Of a stretch of DNA of 64,000 nucleotides, positions 48,439-56,902 are shown in pieces. This stretch comes from Leucobacter chromiisoli (GTDB lineage: Bacteria; Actinomycetota; Actinomycetes; Actinomycetales; Microbacteriaceae), in contig NZ_JAEHOH010000006.1 of the NCBI RefSeq assembly GCF_016522505.1, forward strand, positions 186,001 to 250,000, given 5' to 3'. Position numbers and translations under genes: made by a program. A model generated the notes under the pieces. The model saw only the letters and a program-made list of their open reading frames with translations. It was not told where the DNA came from and did not search any database. Position 1 is the stretch's first letter. The number at the start of each line of letters is the position of its first letter.

Positions 48439-48475
48439 TTGACAGCGAGCGGCGCAGAACTGAAACTATTTTCAG
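48439..48475 (+). promoter_or_regulatory. Amidase promoter with overlapping TetR-type palindrome
   Basis: TTGACA at 48439-48444 is a consensus -35. The inverted repeat CTGAAA (48460-48465) / TTTCAG (48470-48475), with a CTAT spacer, covers the -10 position 17-20 bases downstream. A repressor bound there would block RNA polymerase. Confidence 0.55.
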
Positions 48476-48506
48476 GATACCGCGCCGAAGAGGAACGAGG
48501 AAGCGC

Positions 48507-50204
48507 ATGGGCGAGGCGAAGTTCACCCTCATCGAGGCGGGCATCGAGGACGTGCTCGAGGCGATGCGCCGCGGCGAGATCACGAGCACCTGGCTCACGC
48601 AGCGCTACCTCGCGCGCATCGAGACCTACGATCGCGGCGCCGACGGGCTGAACTCCGTCGTCGTCGTGAACCCGGGCGCGCTCGACGACGCGGCCGAGTC
48701 GGACAGGCGCTGGCGCGCGGGCGAGCCGCGGCCGCTCGAGGGGGTGCCCTTCACGGTGAAGGACTCCTACATGGTGCAGGGCCTCACCGTCGCCTCCGGT
48801 TCGCCCGCCTTCGAGCACCTCGTCGCCCAGTGGGACGCGTTCTCGGTCGCGAAGCTGCGCGAGGCCGGCGCCGTGCTCATCGGCAAGACCAACATGCCGC
48901 CCATGGCCGACGGCGGCATGCAGCGCGGCATCTACGGGCGGGCCGAGAGCCCCTACAATCGCCGCTACCTGCCCGCGGCCTACGCCTCCGGGTCCTCGAA
49001 CGGCTCGGGCGTCTCGACCGCGGCGAACCTCGCCGTGTTCGGCATGGGAGAGGAGACCGTCTCCTCGGGGCGCAGCCCGGCCTCCAACAACGGCCTCTGC
49101 GCCTACACCCCGAGCTGGGGGATCCTCTCGATCCGCGGCAACTGGCCGCTGTTCCCCGCACGCGACGTCGTCGTTCCGCACACTCGCTCGATGCCCGACC
49201 TGCTGCGCCTGCTCGACGTGCTCGTGCAGGACGACCCGGTGACCCGCGGCGACTTCTGGCGCGATCAGCGGGTCGTCGAGCTGCCGACGCCCGGCGAGCA
49301 CCGCCCCGCCTCGTACCTCGACCTCCGCGACGCCAACGCGCTGCGGGGCAAGCGGTTCGCGGTTCCGCGGATGTACCTGGGGAAGGATCCGAGCTTCCCG
49401 ATCGACGTGCGCCCCTCGGTGCTCGAGCTCTGGGAGCGGGCGAAGGATCGCATCGAGTCGCTCGGCGCAGAGGTCATCGAGACGGACTTCCCGCTCATCG
49501 AGCGCTACGAGGGCGATCGCCCCGGTCAGGAGAACGTGGGCGCGCTCGGCGTGCTGCCCGACGGGTGGATGGACACCGAGTTCAGCCACTTCCTGGCCTA
49601 CGGCTGGGATGACTTCCTCAGGGCGAACGGAGATCCCGAGGTCCCGACCCTCGCCGAGGTGGACCCCGACGCCATCTTCCCGCAGCCGCCCGGCACCCTG
49701 CCGGATCGCTACGAGGAGGTCGAGGACTACGAGAACCGCTACCGCGCGACGGTCGCGATGGCGCGCTCCGGGATCTCCGACCCGCGCGACCGTCCCGACT
49801 TCGCCGAGGGCCTCCGCGCCCTGATCCGCCTGCGAGAGGATCTGTTCGAGAGCTGGCTCGCCGAGCGCGGCCTCGACGGCGTCGTGTTCCCCGCGAACGC
49901 CGACGTGGCCACGGAGGACGCCGAGCGCGAGCCGGCCGCGGCCGATCGCGCGTGGGAGAACGGGGTGTTCTTCTCGAACGGCAACTACGCGCTGCGCCAC
50001 CTCGGGATCCCGACCGTGACGGTCGCGATGGGCGTGATGAGCGACATCGGCATGCCGGTCGGCCTCACCTTCGCGGGAGCCGGCTACTCGGACCCCGCGC
50101 TCCTCGGCTACGCCGCGGCATTCGAGGCCGGCGCCGAGGGCACGATGCGCCGCGCGCCCGGATCGACCCCCGCGCTCCCCGAGGACGCCCCGGCCGGGTC
50201 CTGA
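48507..50204 (+). CDS. Amidase-signature family hydrolase
   Basis: 565 residues. The Ser-cisSer-Lys triad can be placed at K85 (FTVKDSY), S163 (ASGSSNGSG) and S187 (EETVSSGRSP). The usual glycines before the nucleophile (GGS) are replaced by V-S, and the following Ile by Gly, an unusual variant. Members cleave amides such as indoleacetamide, aryl amides or allophanate; substrate unknown. Likely induced when the divergent TetR is released. ATG 48507 has GAGGAAG upstream. Confidence 0.87.
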   Translation: MGEAKFTLIEAGIEDVLEAMRRGEITSTWLTQRYLARIETYDRGADGLNSVVVVNPGALDDAAESDRRWRAGEPRPLEGVPFTVKDSYMVQGLTVASGSPAFEHLVAQWDAFSVAKLREAGAVLIGKTNMPPMADGGMQRGIYGRAESPYNRRYLPAAYASGSSNGSGVSTAANLAVFGMGEETVSSGRSPASNNGLCAYTPSWGILSIRGNWPLFPARDVVVPHTRSMPDLLRLLDVLVQDDPVTRGDFWRDQRVVELPTPGEHRPASYLDLRDANALRGKRFAVPRMYLGKDPSFPIDVRPSVLELWERAKDRIESLGAEVIETDFPLIERYEGDRPGQENVGALGVLPDGWMDTEFSHFLAYGWDDFLRANGDPEVPTLAEVDPDAIFPQPPGTLPDRYEEVEDYENRYRATVAMARSGISDPRDRPDFAEGLRALIRLREDLFESWLAERGLDGVVFPANADVATEDAEREPAAADRAWENGVFFSNGNYALRHLGIPTVTVAMGVMSDIGMPVGLTFAGAGYSDPALLGYAAAFEAGAEGTMRRAPGSTPALPEDAPAGS

Positions 50205-50239
50205 GCTCCGCAGGCGCTCGACGCCGGCCTGCGCGGAGC
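50205..50239. terminator. Hairpin between convergent amidase and marR
   Basis: Stem 50205-50215 with 50227-50239, containing a two-base bulge. A competing 9-bp stem (50236-50244 with 50260-50268) reaches into the end of marR. Confidence 0.55.
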
Positions 50240-50247
50240 CCGGGAGC

Positions 50248-50784
50248 CTACGCGGCGGGCCCGGGCTCGTCGCCGGCCGCGATCGGGCCGAAGTGCTGCA
50301 CGCTGAGCGCGAGCCTGCGCAGCAGCGTCGCGAGCCGCTCGCGCTCCGCGCGGGGAACGCCGCCGAGCAGCAGCTCCTCGGCGTCGCTCAGGCGTGTCAT
50401 GGCGGCGTCGACGAGCGTCTGACCCTGCGCCGTCATCTCCACGAGCACGCCGCGGCCGTCGTTGGGGTCGGTCAGCCTGCGCACGAGGCCCCGCTGCGCC
50501 ATGCGGTCGATGCGGTTCGTCATCGTGCCGCTCGAGACCATCGTCTGCTGCACCAGGATCTTGGGACTCTGCCGGAACGGCGCCCCGCCGCGGCGGAGCA
50601 CCGCCAGCACGTCGAACTCCCAGGACGCGAGCCCGGAGCGCTCGAACGCCTGCGCCCTGGCCCGGTCGAGCGCCTTCGTGATCCGCGTCATCCGCGAGAA
50701 GACGGCGAGCGGCGCGAGATCGAGATCGGGTCGGGCCGCGGACCAGTCGGCGAGAATCCGGTCCACCTCATCCTGCTGCTTCAT
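50248..50784 (-). CDS. MarR-family transcriptional regulator
   Basis: 178 residues. Winged helix-turn-helix with SWEFDVLAVLRRGG, TMVSSGTMTNRIDRM as recognition region and the wing RRLTDPNDGRGVLVEMT. Such dimers control efflux or catabolic genes in response to aromatic compounds. Target not evident: it converges with the amidase and its own upstream neighbour is a tRNA. GATAAT (minus, 50796-50791) lies six bases before the ATG, so it is probably leaderless. Confidence 0.9.
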   Translation of the reverse strand: MKQQDEVDRILADWSAARPDLDLAPLAVFSRMTRITKALDRARAQAFERSGLASWEFDVLAVLRRGGAPFRQSPKILVQQTMVSSGTMTNRIDRMAQRGLVRRLTDPNDGRGVLVEMTAQGQTLVDAAMTRLSDAEELLLGGVPRAERERLATLLRRLALSVQHFGPIAAGDEPGPAA

Positions 50785-50973
50785 GCTCCCATTATCGGGC
50801 CCGAGCGGGGAGAACACCCGCAATGATCGTCGCCGGAACCGCGTTCGGGCGGGGCGGGGACGGGGACGAGGGGTCTCTCGGGGAGCGCCGTTCCCCGGTG
50901 CCCCGGAGGCCGCGGACGGTGTCGGCCGGGTGCCGAACATCTGGCAGACTGTTACGCGTGCTGAAGGGCACGA

Positions 50974-51045
50974 TCCGCCTTGGTGTAATGGCAGCACGGC
51001 AGCCTTTGGAGCTGTTAGGTCTAGGTTCGAATCCTAGGGGCGGAG
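50974..51045 (+). tRNA. tRNA-Gln (anticodon TTG)
   Basis: 72 bases. The acceptor stem TCCGCCT pairs with GGGCGGA; the anticodon loop CTTTGGA carries TTG; the T-arm is CTAGG-TTCGAAT-CCTAG. Discriminator base G; CCA is not encoded. A 15-position near-perfect hairpin that starts at its 3' end is the likely terminator. The place before glmU-prs is common in related genomes. Confidence 0.95.
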
Positions 51046-51079
51046 CTGTTCCGCGAGGCGACGCTTCGCGGAGCAGCTC
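51043..51079 (+). terminator. Terminator of the tRNA-Gln transcript
   Basis: GAGCTGTTCCGCGA... (51043-51057) pairs with 51065-51079 with one G-T pair and a short loop. The left arm overlaps the tRNA acceptor end. Confidence 0.6.
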
Positions 51080-51161
51080 CGCAGTGCGCTCTCGCGGGTG
51101 CGAACAGCGAAGTGCAGCCTCTCCACGGATCGGGAGCGGCTCGCTACCGGAAGGAATACAC

Positions 51162-52589
51162 ATGGCAGAGAGATCCTTGGCGGTCGTCATTCTCGCAGCG
51201 GGCCAGGGAACGCGGATGAAGTCCTCGCTCCCCAAGGTGCTGCACCGGATCGGCGGGCGCTCGCTGATCGCCCACGTGCTCGACACCGCGGCGGGCCTGC
51301 ATCCCGACCGCGTCGTCGCGGTCGTCCGGCACGAGCGCGAGCGGGTGTCGGGCGCGATCCTCGATCACGCCCCCGACACGGTGATCGTCGACCAGGACGC
51401 GGTGCCCGGCACCGGGCGCGCGGTCGAGCAGGCGCTCGAGGCGCTGCCGGCCGACTTCGACGGCTCGGTCGTCGTGCTCTCGGGCGACGTGCCCCTCATC
51501 GACTCGGCCACGCTCGACCGTCTCGTCCGCGGGCATCTCGAGGGCGCCCGCGCCATGACGCTGCTCTCGGCGATCTTCGAGAACCCGACGGGTCTCGGCC
51601 GCATCCTCCGCGACGGCTCGGGATCCGTGACGGGCATCGTCGAGGAGAAGGACGCCGACGAGGCGCAGCGCCGGATCACCGAGATCAACGGCGGCATCTA
51701 CGTCTTCGCCCGACGGGCCCTGGAGCAGGCGCTCTCGCAGATCGGCACCGACAACGCGCAGGGGGAGAAGTACCTCACGGACGCGGCCACCCGCATCCTC
51801 GCCGCGGGGGGCGCCGTCGAGGCCGTCGCCACCGACGACCCCTGGCTGATCGCGGGCGTCAACGACCGCGCCCAGCTCTCCGACGCCGGCCGCGAGCTCA
51901 ACCGACGCATCGTGCGCGCGCATCAGCGGGCGGGCGTCACCATCCAGGATCCCGCGACCACCTGGATCGACGCCGACGTCGCCATCGAGGCCGACGCCGA
52001 GATCCTGTCCGGCACGTTCCTGCACGGGGCGACGAGCATCGCGGCCGGCGCGAAGATCGGCCCCGACACCACCCTCACCGACTGCGAGGTCGGAGAGGGC
52101 GCGGAGATCCGGCGCAGCGAAGCGACACTGGCCGTGATCGCGCCGCGCGCGACGGTCGGGCCCTTCTCCTACATCCGACCGGGCACCGAACTCGGGGAGG
52201 CCGGCAAGATCGGCGCGTTCGTCGAGACGAAGAACGCGAAGATCGGCGACGGCAGCAAGGTCCCCCACCTCAGCTACGTGGGGGACGCCACCATCGGCGT
52301 CGACACGAACATCGGCGCGGGTACGATCTTCGCGAACTACGACGGCGTGCGGAAGCACCAGGTCGTCGTCGGCGACGCGGTGCGGATCGGGTCGAAGAAC
52401 GTGCTGATCGCCCCGGTTACCATTGAAGACGGCGTCTACACTGCTGCGGGAACCGTGGTGCGCAAGAACGTCCCCTCGGGGGCGCTCGCGCTCAACGTGG
52501 CGCCTCAGCGCAACATCGAAGGCTGGGTTGCCGAGAACCGGCCGGGCACGAACACCGCCCACGCGGCGGAGAAAAGCGGGGACAAGTAA
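51162..52589 (+). CDS. glmU: Bifunctional UDP-N-acetylglucosamine pyrophosphorylase / glucosamine-1-phosphate N-acetyltransferase
   Basis: 475 residues. The N-terminal uridyltransferase half has LAAGQGTRMKSSLPKVLH; the C-terminal half is a left-handed beta-helix of hexapeptides (AKIGPDTTLTDCEVGEGAEI, FVETKNAKIGDGSK, YDGVRKH) with the acetyltransferase site. Makes UDP-GlcNAc for peptidoglycan. ATG 51162 has GGAAGGAA seven bases upstream. Two bases separate it from prs. Confidence 0.96.
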   Translation: MAERSLAVVILAAGQGTRMKSSLPKVLHRIGGRSLIAHVLDTAAGLHPDRVVAVVRHERERVSGAILDHAPDTVIVDQDAVPGTGRAVEQALEALPADFDGSVVVLSGDVPLIDSATLDRLVRGHLEGARAMTLLSAIFENPTGLGRILRDGSGSVTGIVEEKDADEAQRRITEINGGIYVFARRALEQALSQIGTDNAQGEKYLTDAATRILAAGGAVEAVATDDPWLIAGVNDRAQLSDAGRELNRRIVRAHQRAGVTIQDPATTWIDADVAIEADAEILSGTFLHGATSIAAGAKIGPDTTLTDCEVGEGAEIRRSEATLAVIAPRATVGPFSYIRPGTELGEAGKIGAFVETKNAKIGDGSKVPHLSYVGDATIGVDTNIGAGTIFANYDGVRKHQVVVGDAVRIGSKNVLIAPVTIEDGVYTAAGTVVRKNVPSGALALNVAPQRNIEGWVAENRPGTNTAHAAEKSGDK

Positions 52590-52591
52590 AC

Positions 52592-53569
52592 ATGAGCGCG
52601 ATTGAGACGGCCGGCCAGAAGAAGCTGGTCCTCATCTCCGGGCGGGCACACCCGGAACTCGCGGAGCGCGTCGCGGCGGAACTGGGGGCGGAGCTCGTTC
52701 CGACCGACGCGCGCACCTTCGCCAACGGCGAGATCTACGCCCGGTTCGACGAGAGCGTTCGTGGCTGCGACGCCTTCGTCATCCAGTCGCACACCCACCC
52801 CATCAACGAGTGGCTGATGGAGCAGCTGATCATGGTCGACGCGCTCAAGCGCGCCTCGGCCAAGCGGATCACCGTCGTCGCCCCCTTCTACCCCTACTCC
52901 CGCCAGGACAAGAAGGGGCGCGGACGCGAGCCGATCTCGGCGCGCCTCGTCGCCGACCTCTTCAAGGCCGCCGGCGCCAACCGGATCATGACGATCGACC
53001 TGCACGCGGCCCAGATCCAGGGCTTCTTCGACGGCCCCGTCGACCACCTCTTCGCGATGCCGGTGCTGCTCGACCACTTCAGGCGGACGCTGAACCGGGA
53101 CGACCTCACGGTCGTCTCGCCCGACATGGGCCGGGTGCGCGTCGCCGACATCTGGAGCGACAAGCTCGACGCGCCTCTCGCGATCATCCACAAGCGCCGC
53201 GACCCCATGGTGGCGAACCAGGTGTCGGTGCACGAGATCGTGGGCGACGTGAAGGACCGCTGGTGCCTGCTCGTCGACGACATGATCGACACGGGCGGCA
53301 CGATCTCGAAGGCGGCCGAGGCGCTCAAGGCCGCCGGCGCGAAGGGGGTGACGATCGCCTGCACGCACGCGATCTTCTCCGGGCGCGCGATCGAGCACCT
53401 CTCCGCCGATTTCATCGACCAGGTGGTCGTCACCGACACGCTGCCCCTGACCGAGGACAAGCAGTTCGACAAGCTCACCGTGCTGTCGATCGCGCCCCTG
53501 CTCGCGCAGGCGATCCACGAGGTCTTCGAGGACGGATCGGTCACCTCCATGTTCGAGGGCGCTGCCTGA
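52592..53569 (+). CDS. prs: Ribose-phosphate diphosphokinase (PRPP synthetase)
   Basis: 325 residues. Makes PRPP from ribose-5-phosphate and ATP for nucleotide, His and Trp synthesis. Seen: FANGEIYARFDESVRG, the catalytic flexible loop region RQDKKGRGREPISARLVADL, the DLHAAQIQGFF metal segment and the PRPP loop VDDMIDTGGTI. Coupled to glmU. A perfect hairpin terminator follows. Confidence 0.96.
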   Translation: MSAIETAGQKKLVLISGRAHPELAERVAAELGAELVPTDARTFANGEIYARFDESVRGCDAFVIQSHTHPINEWLMEQLIMVDALKRASAKRITVVAPFYPYSRQDKKGRGREPISARLVADLFKAAGANRIMTIDLHAAQIQGFFDGPVDHLFAMPVLLDHFRRTLNRDDLTVVSPDMGRVRVADIWSDKLDAPLAIIHKRRDPMVANQVSVHEIVGDVKDRWCLLVDDMIDTGGTISKAAEALKAAGAKGVTIACTHAIFSGRAIEHLSADFIDQVVVTDTLPLTEDKQFDKLTVLSIAPLLAQAIHEVFEDGSVTSMFEGAA

Positions 53570-53721
53570 TAGCGGGACGCGGAGCGTTCCGCCAGGCCGC
53601 GGTGCCGCCCACGGCGGCAGCCCACGGAGCGGAGCGCGGGGTGGCGGCGTAACGACCCCAACCCGGCACCGAGGGCAAGGTCCCAGATCCGGGGGCGGCG
53701 TAGGAAGAACGCATCAACGGC

Positions 53722-53756
53722 GAAGGGCCGGAACTCCACTGGAGTTCCGGCCCTTC
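53722..53756. terminator. Bidirectional terminator between prs and gnd
   Basis: A perfect 16-bp stem (53722-53737 with 53741-53756) and a three-base loop, the strongest hairpin in the window. The rest of the 53570-53779 gap shows nothing else. Confidence 0.9.
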
Positions 53757-53779
53757 ACCGTTGCGCGCGGACCGCTCGG

Positions 53780-55228
53780 TCAGTCGCCCATCCTGGTCTC
53801 GCTGCGGTCGCCGGACCACTCGGTGTGGAAGACGCCCGGACCGTCGACGCGCCGGTAGGTGTGCGCCCCGAAGAAGTCGCGCTGCGCCTGGATGAGGGCG
53901 GCGGGAAGGCGGGAGGCGCGCAGGCCGTCGTAGTACGCCAGCGACGAGGCGAACCCGGGGGCGGGCACGCCCGAGGTCGCCGCCGTGGCCACGACGCGGC
54001 GCCAGGATGCCTGAGCGCGCCCCGTCGCGTCGGCGAAGAACGGCGCGGTGATGAGCGACACGAGATCGGCGTCGGCGCCGTAGGCCTCCGAGATCCGGCC
54101 GAGGAAGCGGGCCCGGATAATGCAGCCGGCGCGCCAGATCTTCGCGACGGCGCCGGAGTCGATCTTCCAGCCGTACTGCCTCGCCGCCGCCCGGATCACG
54201 TCGAAGCCCTGCGAGTAGGCCACGATCTTCGAGGCGTAGAGCGCCTGGCGCACGTCTTCCACGAAGGCGTCGCGGTCCTCGAGGTCGATCTTCGCGCTCG
54301 GGCCCTCGAGGCGGGCGCCGGCGAGCCGCTGCTCGGGGTGCGAGGAGAGCCCGCGGGCGAACACGGCCTCGGCGATGCCGCTGATGGGGGTGCCGAGGCC
54401 GAGCGCGGCCTGCACGGTCCAGTTGCCGGTGCCCTTCTGGCCGGCCTGGTCGAGCACGATGTCGACGAAGGGGCGGCCGGTGCGCTCGTCGACGTGGCGC
54501 AGCACCTCGGCCGTGATCTCGATGAGGTAGCTCTCGAGCTCGCCCTCGTTCCACTTCGCGAACACGTCGGCGATCTCCTCGGGGGAGAGGTCGGCGACCC
54601 GGCGCAGCAGGTCGTAGCTCTCGGCGATGAGCTGCATGTCGGCGTACTCGATGCCGTTGTGCACCATCTTGACGAAGTGGCCGGCGCCGTCGGTGCCCAC
54701 GTGCGTGACGCAGGGCTCGCCGTCCTCGGCGCGGGCCGCGATCGACTCGAAGATCGGGCCGACCGTCTCGTAGGACTCGGCGGATCCGCCGGGCATGATG
54801 CTCGGTCCGTTGAGCGCGCCCTCCTCGCCGCCGGAGATGCCGGCGCCGACGAAGTGCAGCCCGCGCTGGCGCATGTCGTGCTCGCGGCGGATCGTGTCGG
54901 TGTACTGGGCGTTGCCGCCGTCGATGATGATGTCGCCGGGCTCGAAGACCGAGGCGAGATCCTGGATCACCGCGTCGGTGGCCTGGCCGGCCTGCACCAT
55001 GATGATGGCGGTGCGGGGGCGGCTGAGGCTCGCCGCGAACTCCGCGACGTCCTCGGCGGGGACGAAACCGGCCTCGGGATGGGCCTCGACGAGGGCGCGG
55101 GTGCGCTCGGGGGAGCGGTTGAACACGGCGACGCGGTTGCCCTCGCGGCTCGCCAGGTTGCGGGCCAGGTTGGCGCCCATGACCGCTAGGCCGACCACGC
55201 CTACATTCGCTGAGGGTGTGGTTGTCAT
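53780..55228 (-). CDS. gnd: 6-phosphogluconate dehydrogenase, NADP-dependent, decarboxylating
   Basis: 482 residues, the long (E. coli-like) type. Third step of the oxidative pentose phosphate pathway. N-terminal Rossmann motif VVGLAVMGANLARN, catalytic Lys in GHFVKMVHNGIEY, and the DQAGQKGTGNWT segment are present. ATG 55228 is chosen; upstream in-frame codons lack a ribosome site. It is the only minus-strand gene between prs and mfd and looks inserted into an otherwise conserved plus-strand block. Confidence 0.95.
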   Translation of the reverse strand: MTTTPSANVGVVGLAVMGANLARNLASREGNRVAVFNRSPERTRALVEAHPEAGFVPAEDVAEFAASLSRPRTAIIMVQAGQATDAVIQDLASVFEPGDIIIDGGNAQYTDTIRREHDMRQRGLHFVGAGISGGEEGALNGPSIMPGGSAESYETVGPIFESIAARAEDGEPCVTHVGTDGAGHFVKMVHNGIEYADMQLIAESYDLLRRVADLSPEEIADVFAKWNEGELESYLIEITAEVLRHVDERTGRPFVDIVLDQAGQKGTGNWTVQAALGLGTPISGIAEAVFARGLSSHPEQRLAGARLEGPSAKIDLEDRDAFVEDVRQALYASKIVAYSQGFDVIRAAARQYGWKIDSGAVAKIWRAGCIIRARFLGRISEAYGADADLVSLITAPFFADATGRAQASWRRVVATAATSGVPAPGFASSLAYYDGLRASRLPAALIQAQRDFFGAHTYRRVDGPGVFHTEWSGDRSETRMGD

Positions 55229-55431
55229 CTCGCGTGGCTCCTTCCGCGGCATGCGTTGACGGTGCATGCGCCGTACGGGTGAAAACAGATCGTCCATCGT
55301 GATGCGTGAACTGTCTCAGCTTATCCTCCTCCGCGCCTCCACGCCGGAACGATGCGCGAGGATCCGCGACGGCGTTCCGATCCGCGCTGGTGCTCCGATC
55401 CGCGCTGGTGCTCCGAGGCGCGGCGGTCATG
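55229..55431. repeat. Intergenic region with 18-bp direct repeat (55381-55398, 55399-55416)
   Basis: Two identical 18-bp units TCCGCGCTGGTGCTCCGA lie in the gap between divergent gnd and rplY, preceded by a truncated third unit. No gene is seen. A promoter for gnd was not identified with confidence. Confidence 0.6.
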
Positions 55432-55597
55432 TAAGATGGGTGGCTGTACTTCGGCGAGGGATGCGCGAGCATCCGTGATCGACGCGGACGGACTCCCATA
55501 GCGGGCCATCTTGCTGCGCGAATTCGGCGAGACACTACCAATCCCGGCGGGCGAGACCCGCCCCGTTTGGGCGAGAGCCCGCAAGGAGAAGAACACG
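55432..55597 (+). promoter_or_regulatory. rplY promoter and structured 5' leader
   Basis: TAAGAT at 55432-55437 is a -10 candidate; the leader would be about 155 bases. It contains two hairpins next to the ribosome site: GGCGGG-CGAGA-CCCGCC (55546-55562) and GGGC-GAGA-GCCC (55569-55580). The motif GCGAGA occurs three times (55527-55532, 55551-55556 and 55571-55576). It could be a ribosomal-protein autoregulatory leader. Confidence 0.45.
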
Positions 55598-56188
55598 ATG
55601 AGCGAGACCAACTCCCTGGTCGCCACCGTCCGCGAGAGCTTCGGCAAGGGCGCCGCGCGCAAGCTGCGCGCCGCCGGCAGCACCCCCGCCGTGGTGTACG
55701 GCCACGGCACCGACCCCGTGCACATCGCGGTCGAGACCCACCCGCTGAGCCTGATCGTCCGCCACGCCAACGCGCTGATCGAGCTCGACATCGCCGGCAA
55801 GCCGCAGCTCGTGCTGGTGAAGGACGTCCAGCGCGATCCGGTGCGCCAGATCATCGAGCACGTCGACCTGGTCGTCGTCAAGAAGGGCGAGGCGGTCGAG
55901 GTCGAGGTGCCGCTGCACATCGTCGGCACCCCGTTCTCGGGCACCAACGCGCTGCAGGAGCTGAACACCCTCCGCCTGAACGTTCCGGCCACCAGCATCC
56001 CCGAGACGGTCGAGATCGACGTCGAGGGCCTGGAGGAGGGCACCCAGATCCTCGCCGGCGCCATCGCGCTGCCCTCGGGAGCGACGCTGCTCGACGATCC
56101 CGAGCAGCTCGTCGTCCACATCGTCGTGCCCCGCGGTGCGGCAGGCGACGAGGACGAGGCCGCGGAGACCGCCGAGGCGGCCGAGTAG
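55598..56188 (+). CDS. rplY: 50S ribosomal protein L25 / general stress protein Ctc
   Basis: 196 residues: the L25 domain that binds 5S rRNA (about 1-95; AVVYGHGTDPVHIAVE, KDVQRDPVRQIIEHVD) plus the TL5/Ctc C-terminal beta domain and an acidic Glu/Ala tail. AAGGAG eight bases before ATG 55598. Precedes pth in many bacteria. Confidence 0.94.
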   Translation: MSETNSLVATVRESFGKGAARKLRAAGSTPAVVYGHGTDPVHIAVETHPLSLIVRHANALIELDIAGKPQLVLVKDVQRDPVRQIIEHVDLVVVKKGEAVEVEVPLHIVGTPFSGTNALQELNTLRLNVPATSIPETVEIDVEGLEEGTQILAGAIALPSGATLLDDPEQLVVHIVVPRGAAGDEDEAAETAEAAE

Positions 56189-56200
56189 CGTTCTTCTCAC

Positions 56201-56235
56201 GGGCCCGTCGAGTTCACAGCGAATTCGGCGGGCCC
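56201..56235 (+). terminator. Hairpin after rplY
   Basis: GGGCCCG (56201-56207) pairs with CGGGCCC (56229-56235), and an inner stem CGAGTTC/GAATTCG closes a five-base loop. It could end or attenuate transcription before pth. Confidence 0.6.
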
Positions 56236-56311
56236 GCTGTGTTTCGGCGACGGGGTGGGGGTGGAAGCGGTGTTCGGGATCGGACGCAAGCGACGGGAGA
56301 GTGAGGACGGC

Positions 56312-56902
56312 GTGTCGAACGACGGCTGGCTCATCGTGGGCCTCGGCAATCCGGGGGCGAAGTACGAGGCGACCCGGCACAACGTCGGCCAGATGGTCGC
56401 CGACGTGCTCGCGGACCGCGTCGGCGGCCGCTTCGGGTCGCACCGGGCGAACGCGCGGGTGGCCGAGGGGCGCACCGCGCCCGGCGGTCCGAAGCTCATC
56501 GTCGCGAAGCCGAACAGCTTCATGAACACCTCGGGCGGCCCCGTGTCGGGGCTCGCCCAGTACTTCGGCATCCCGCCCGAGCGGATCGTCGTGATCCACG
56601 ACGAGCTCGACCTCCCCTTCGACTCGATCAAGCTGAAGATCGGCGGGGGGCACGGCGGCCACAACGGCCTGCGCGACATCGCGAAGGCGCTGGGCACCCC
56701 CGAGTTCCTGCGGGTGCGGGTCGGCATCGGCCGCCCTCCGGGGCGTCAGGATCCCGCCGACTACGTGCTGCGGCCCTTCGCGTCCTCCGAGCGTGACGCG
56801 GTCGCGGTGCTGATCGAGGACGCGGCCGACGCCGTCGAGCTCCTCGTCGAGCGGGGCCTGCTCGACGCTCAGCAGCGCTACCACGGGAGGGCCGCCCAGT
56901 GA
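56312..56902 (+). CDS. pth: Peptidyl-tRNA hydrolase
   Basis: 196 residues from GTG 56312, which has GAGGA five bases upstream; GTG 56255 would add 19 residues that lack family similarity. Recycles peptidyl-tRNA released from stalled ribosomes. Conserved VGLGNPGAKYEATRHNVG (catalytic His), KPNSFMNTSGG, and HDELDLPF with GGGHGGHNGLRD. Stop overlaps the mfd GTG by four bases. Confidence 0.94.
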   Translation: MSNDGWLIVGLGNPGAKYEATRHNVGQMVADVLADRVGGRFGSHRANARVAEGRTAPGGPKLIVAKPNSFMNTSGGPVSGLAQYFGIPPERIVVIHDELDLPFDSIKLKIGGGHGGHNGLRDIAKALGTPEFLRVRVGIGRPPGRQDPADYVLRPFASSERDAVAVLIEDAADAVELLVERGLLDAQQRYHGRAAQ

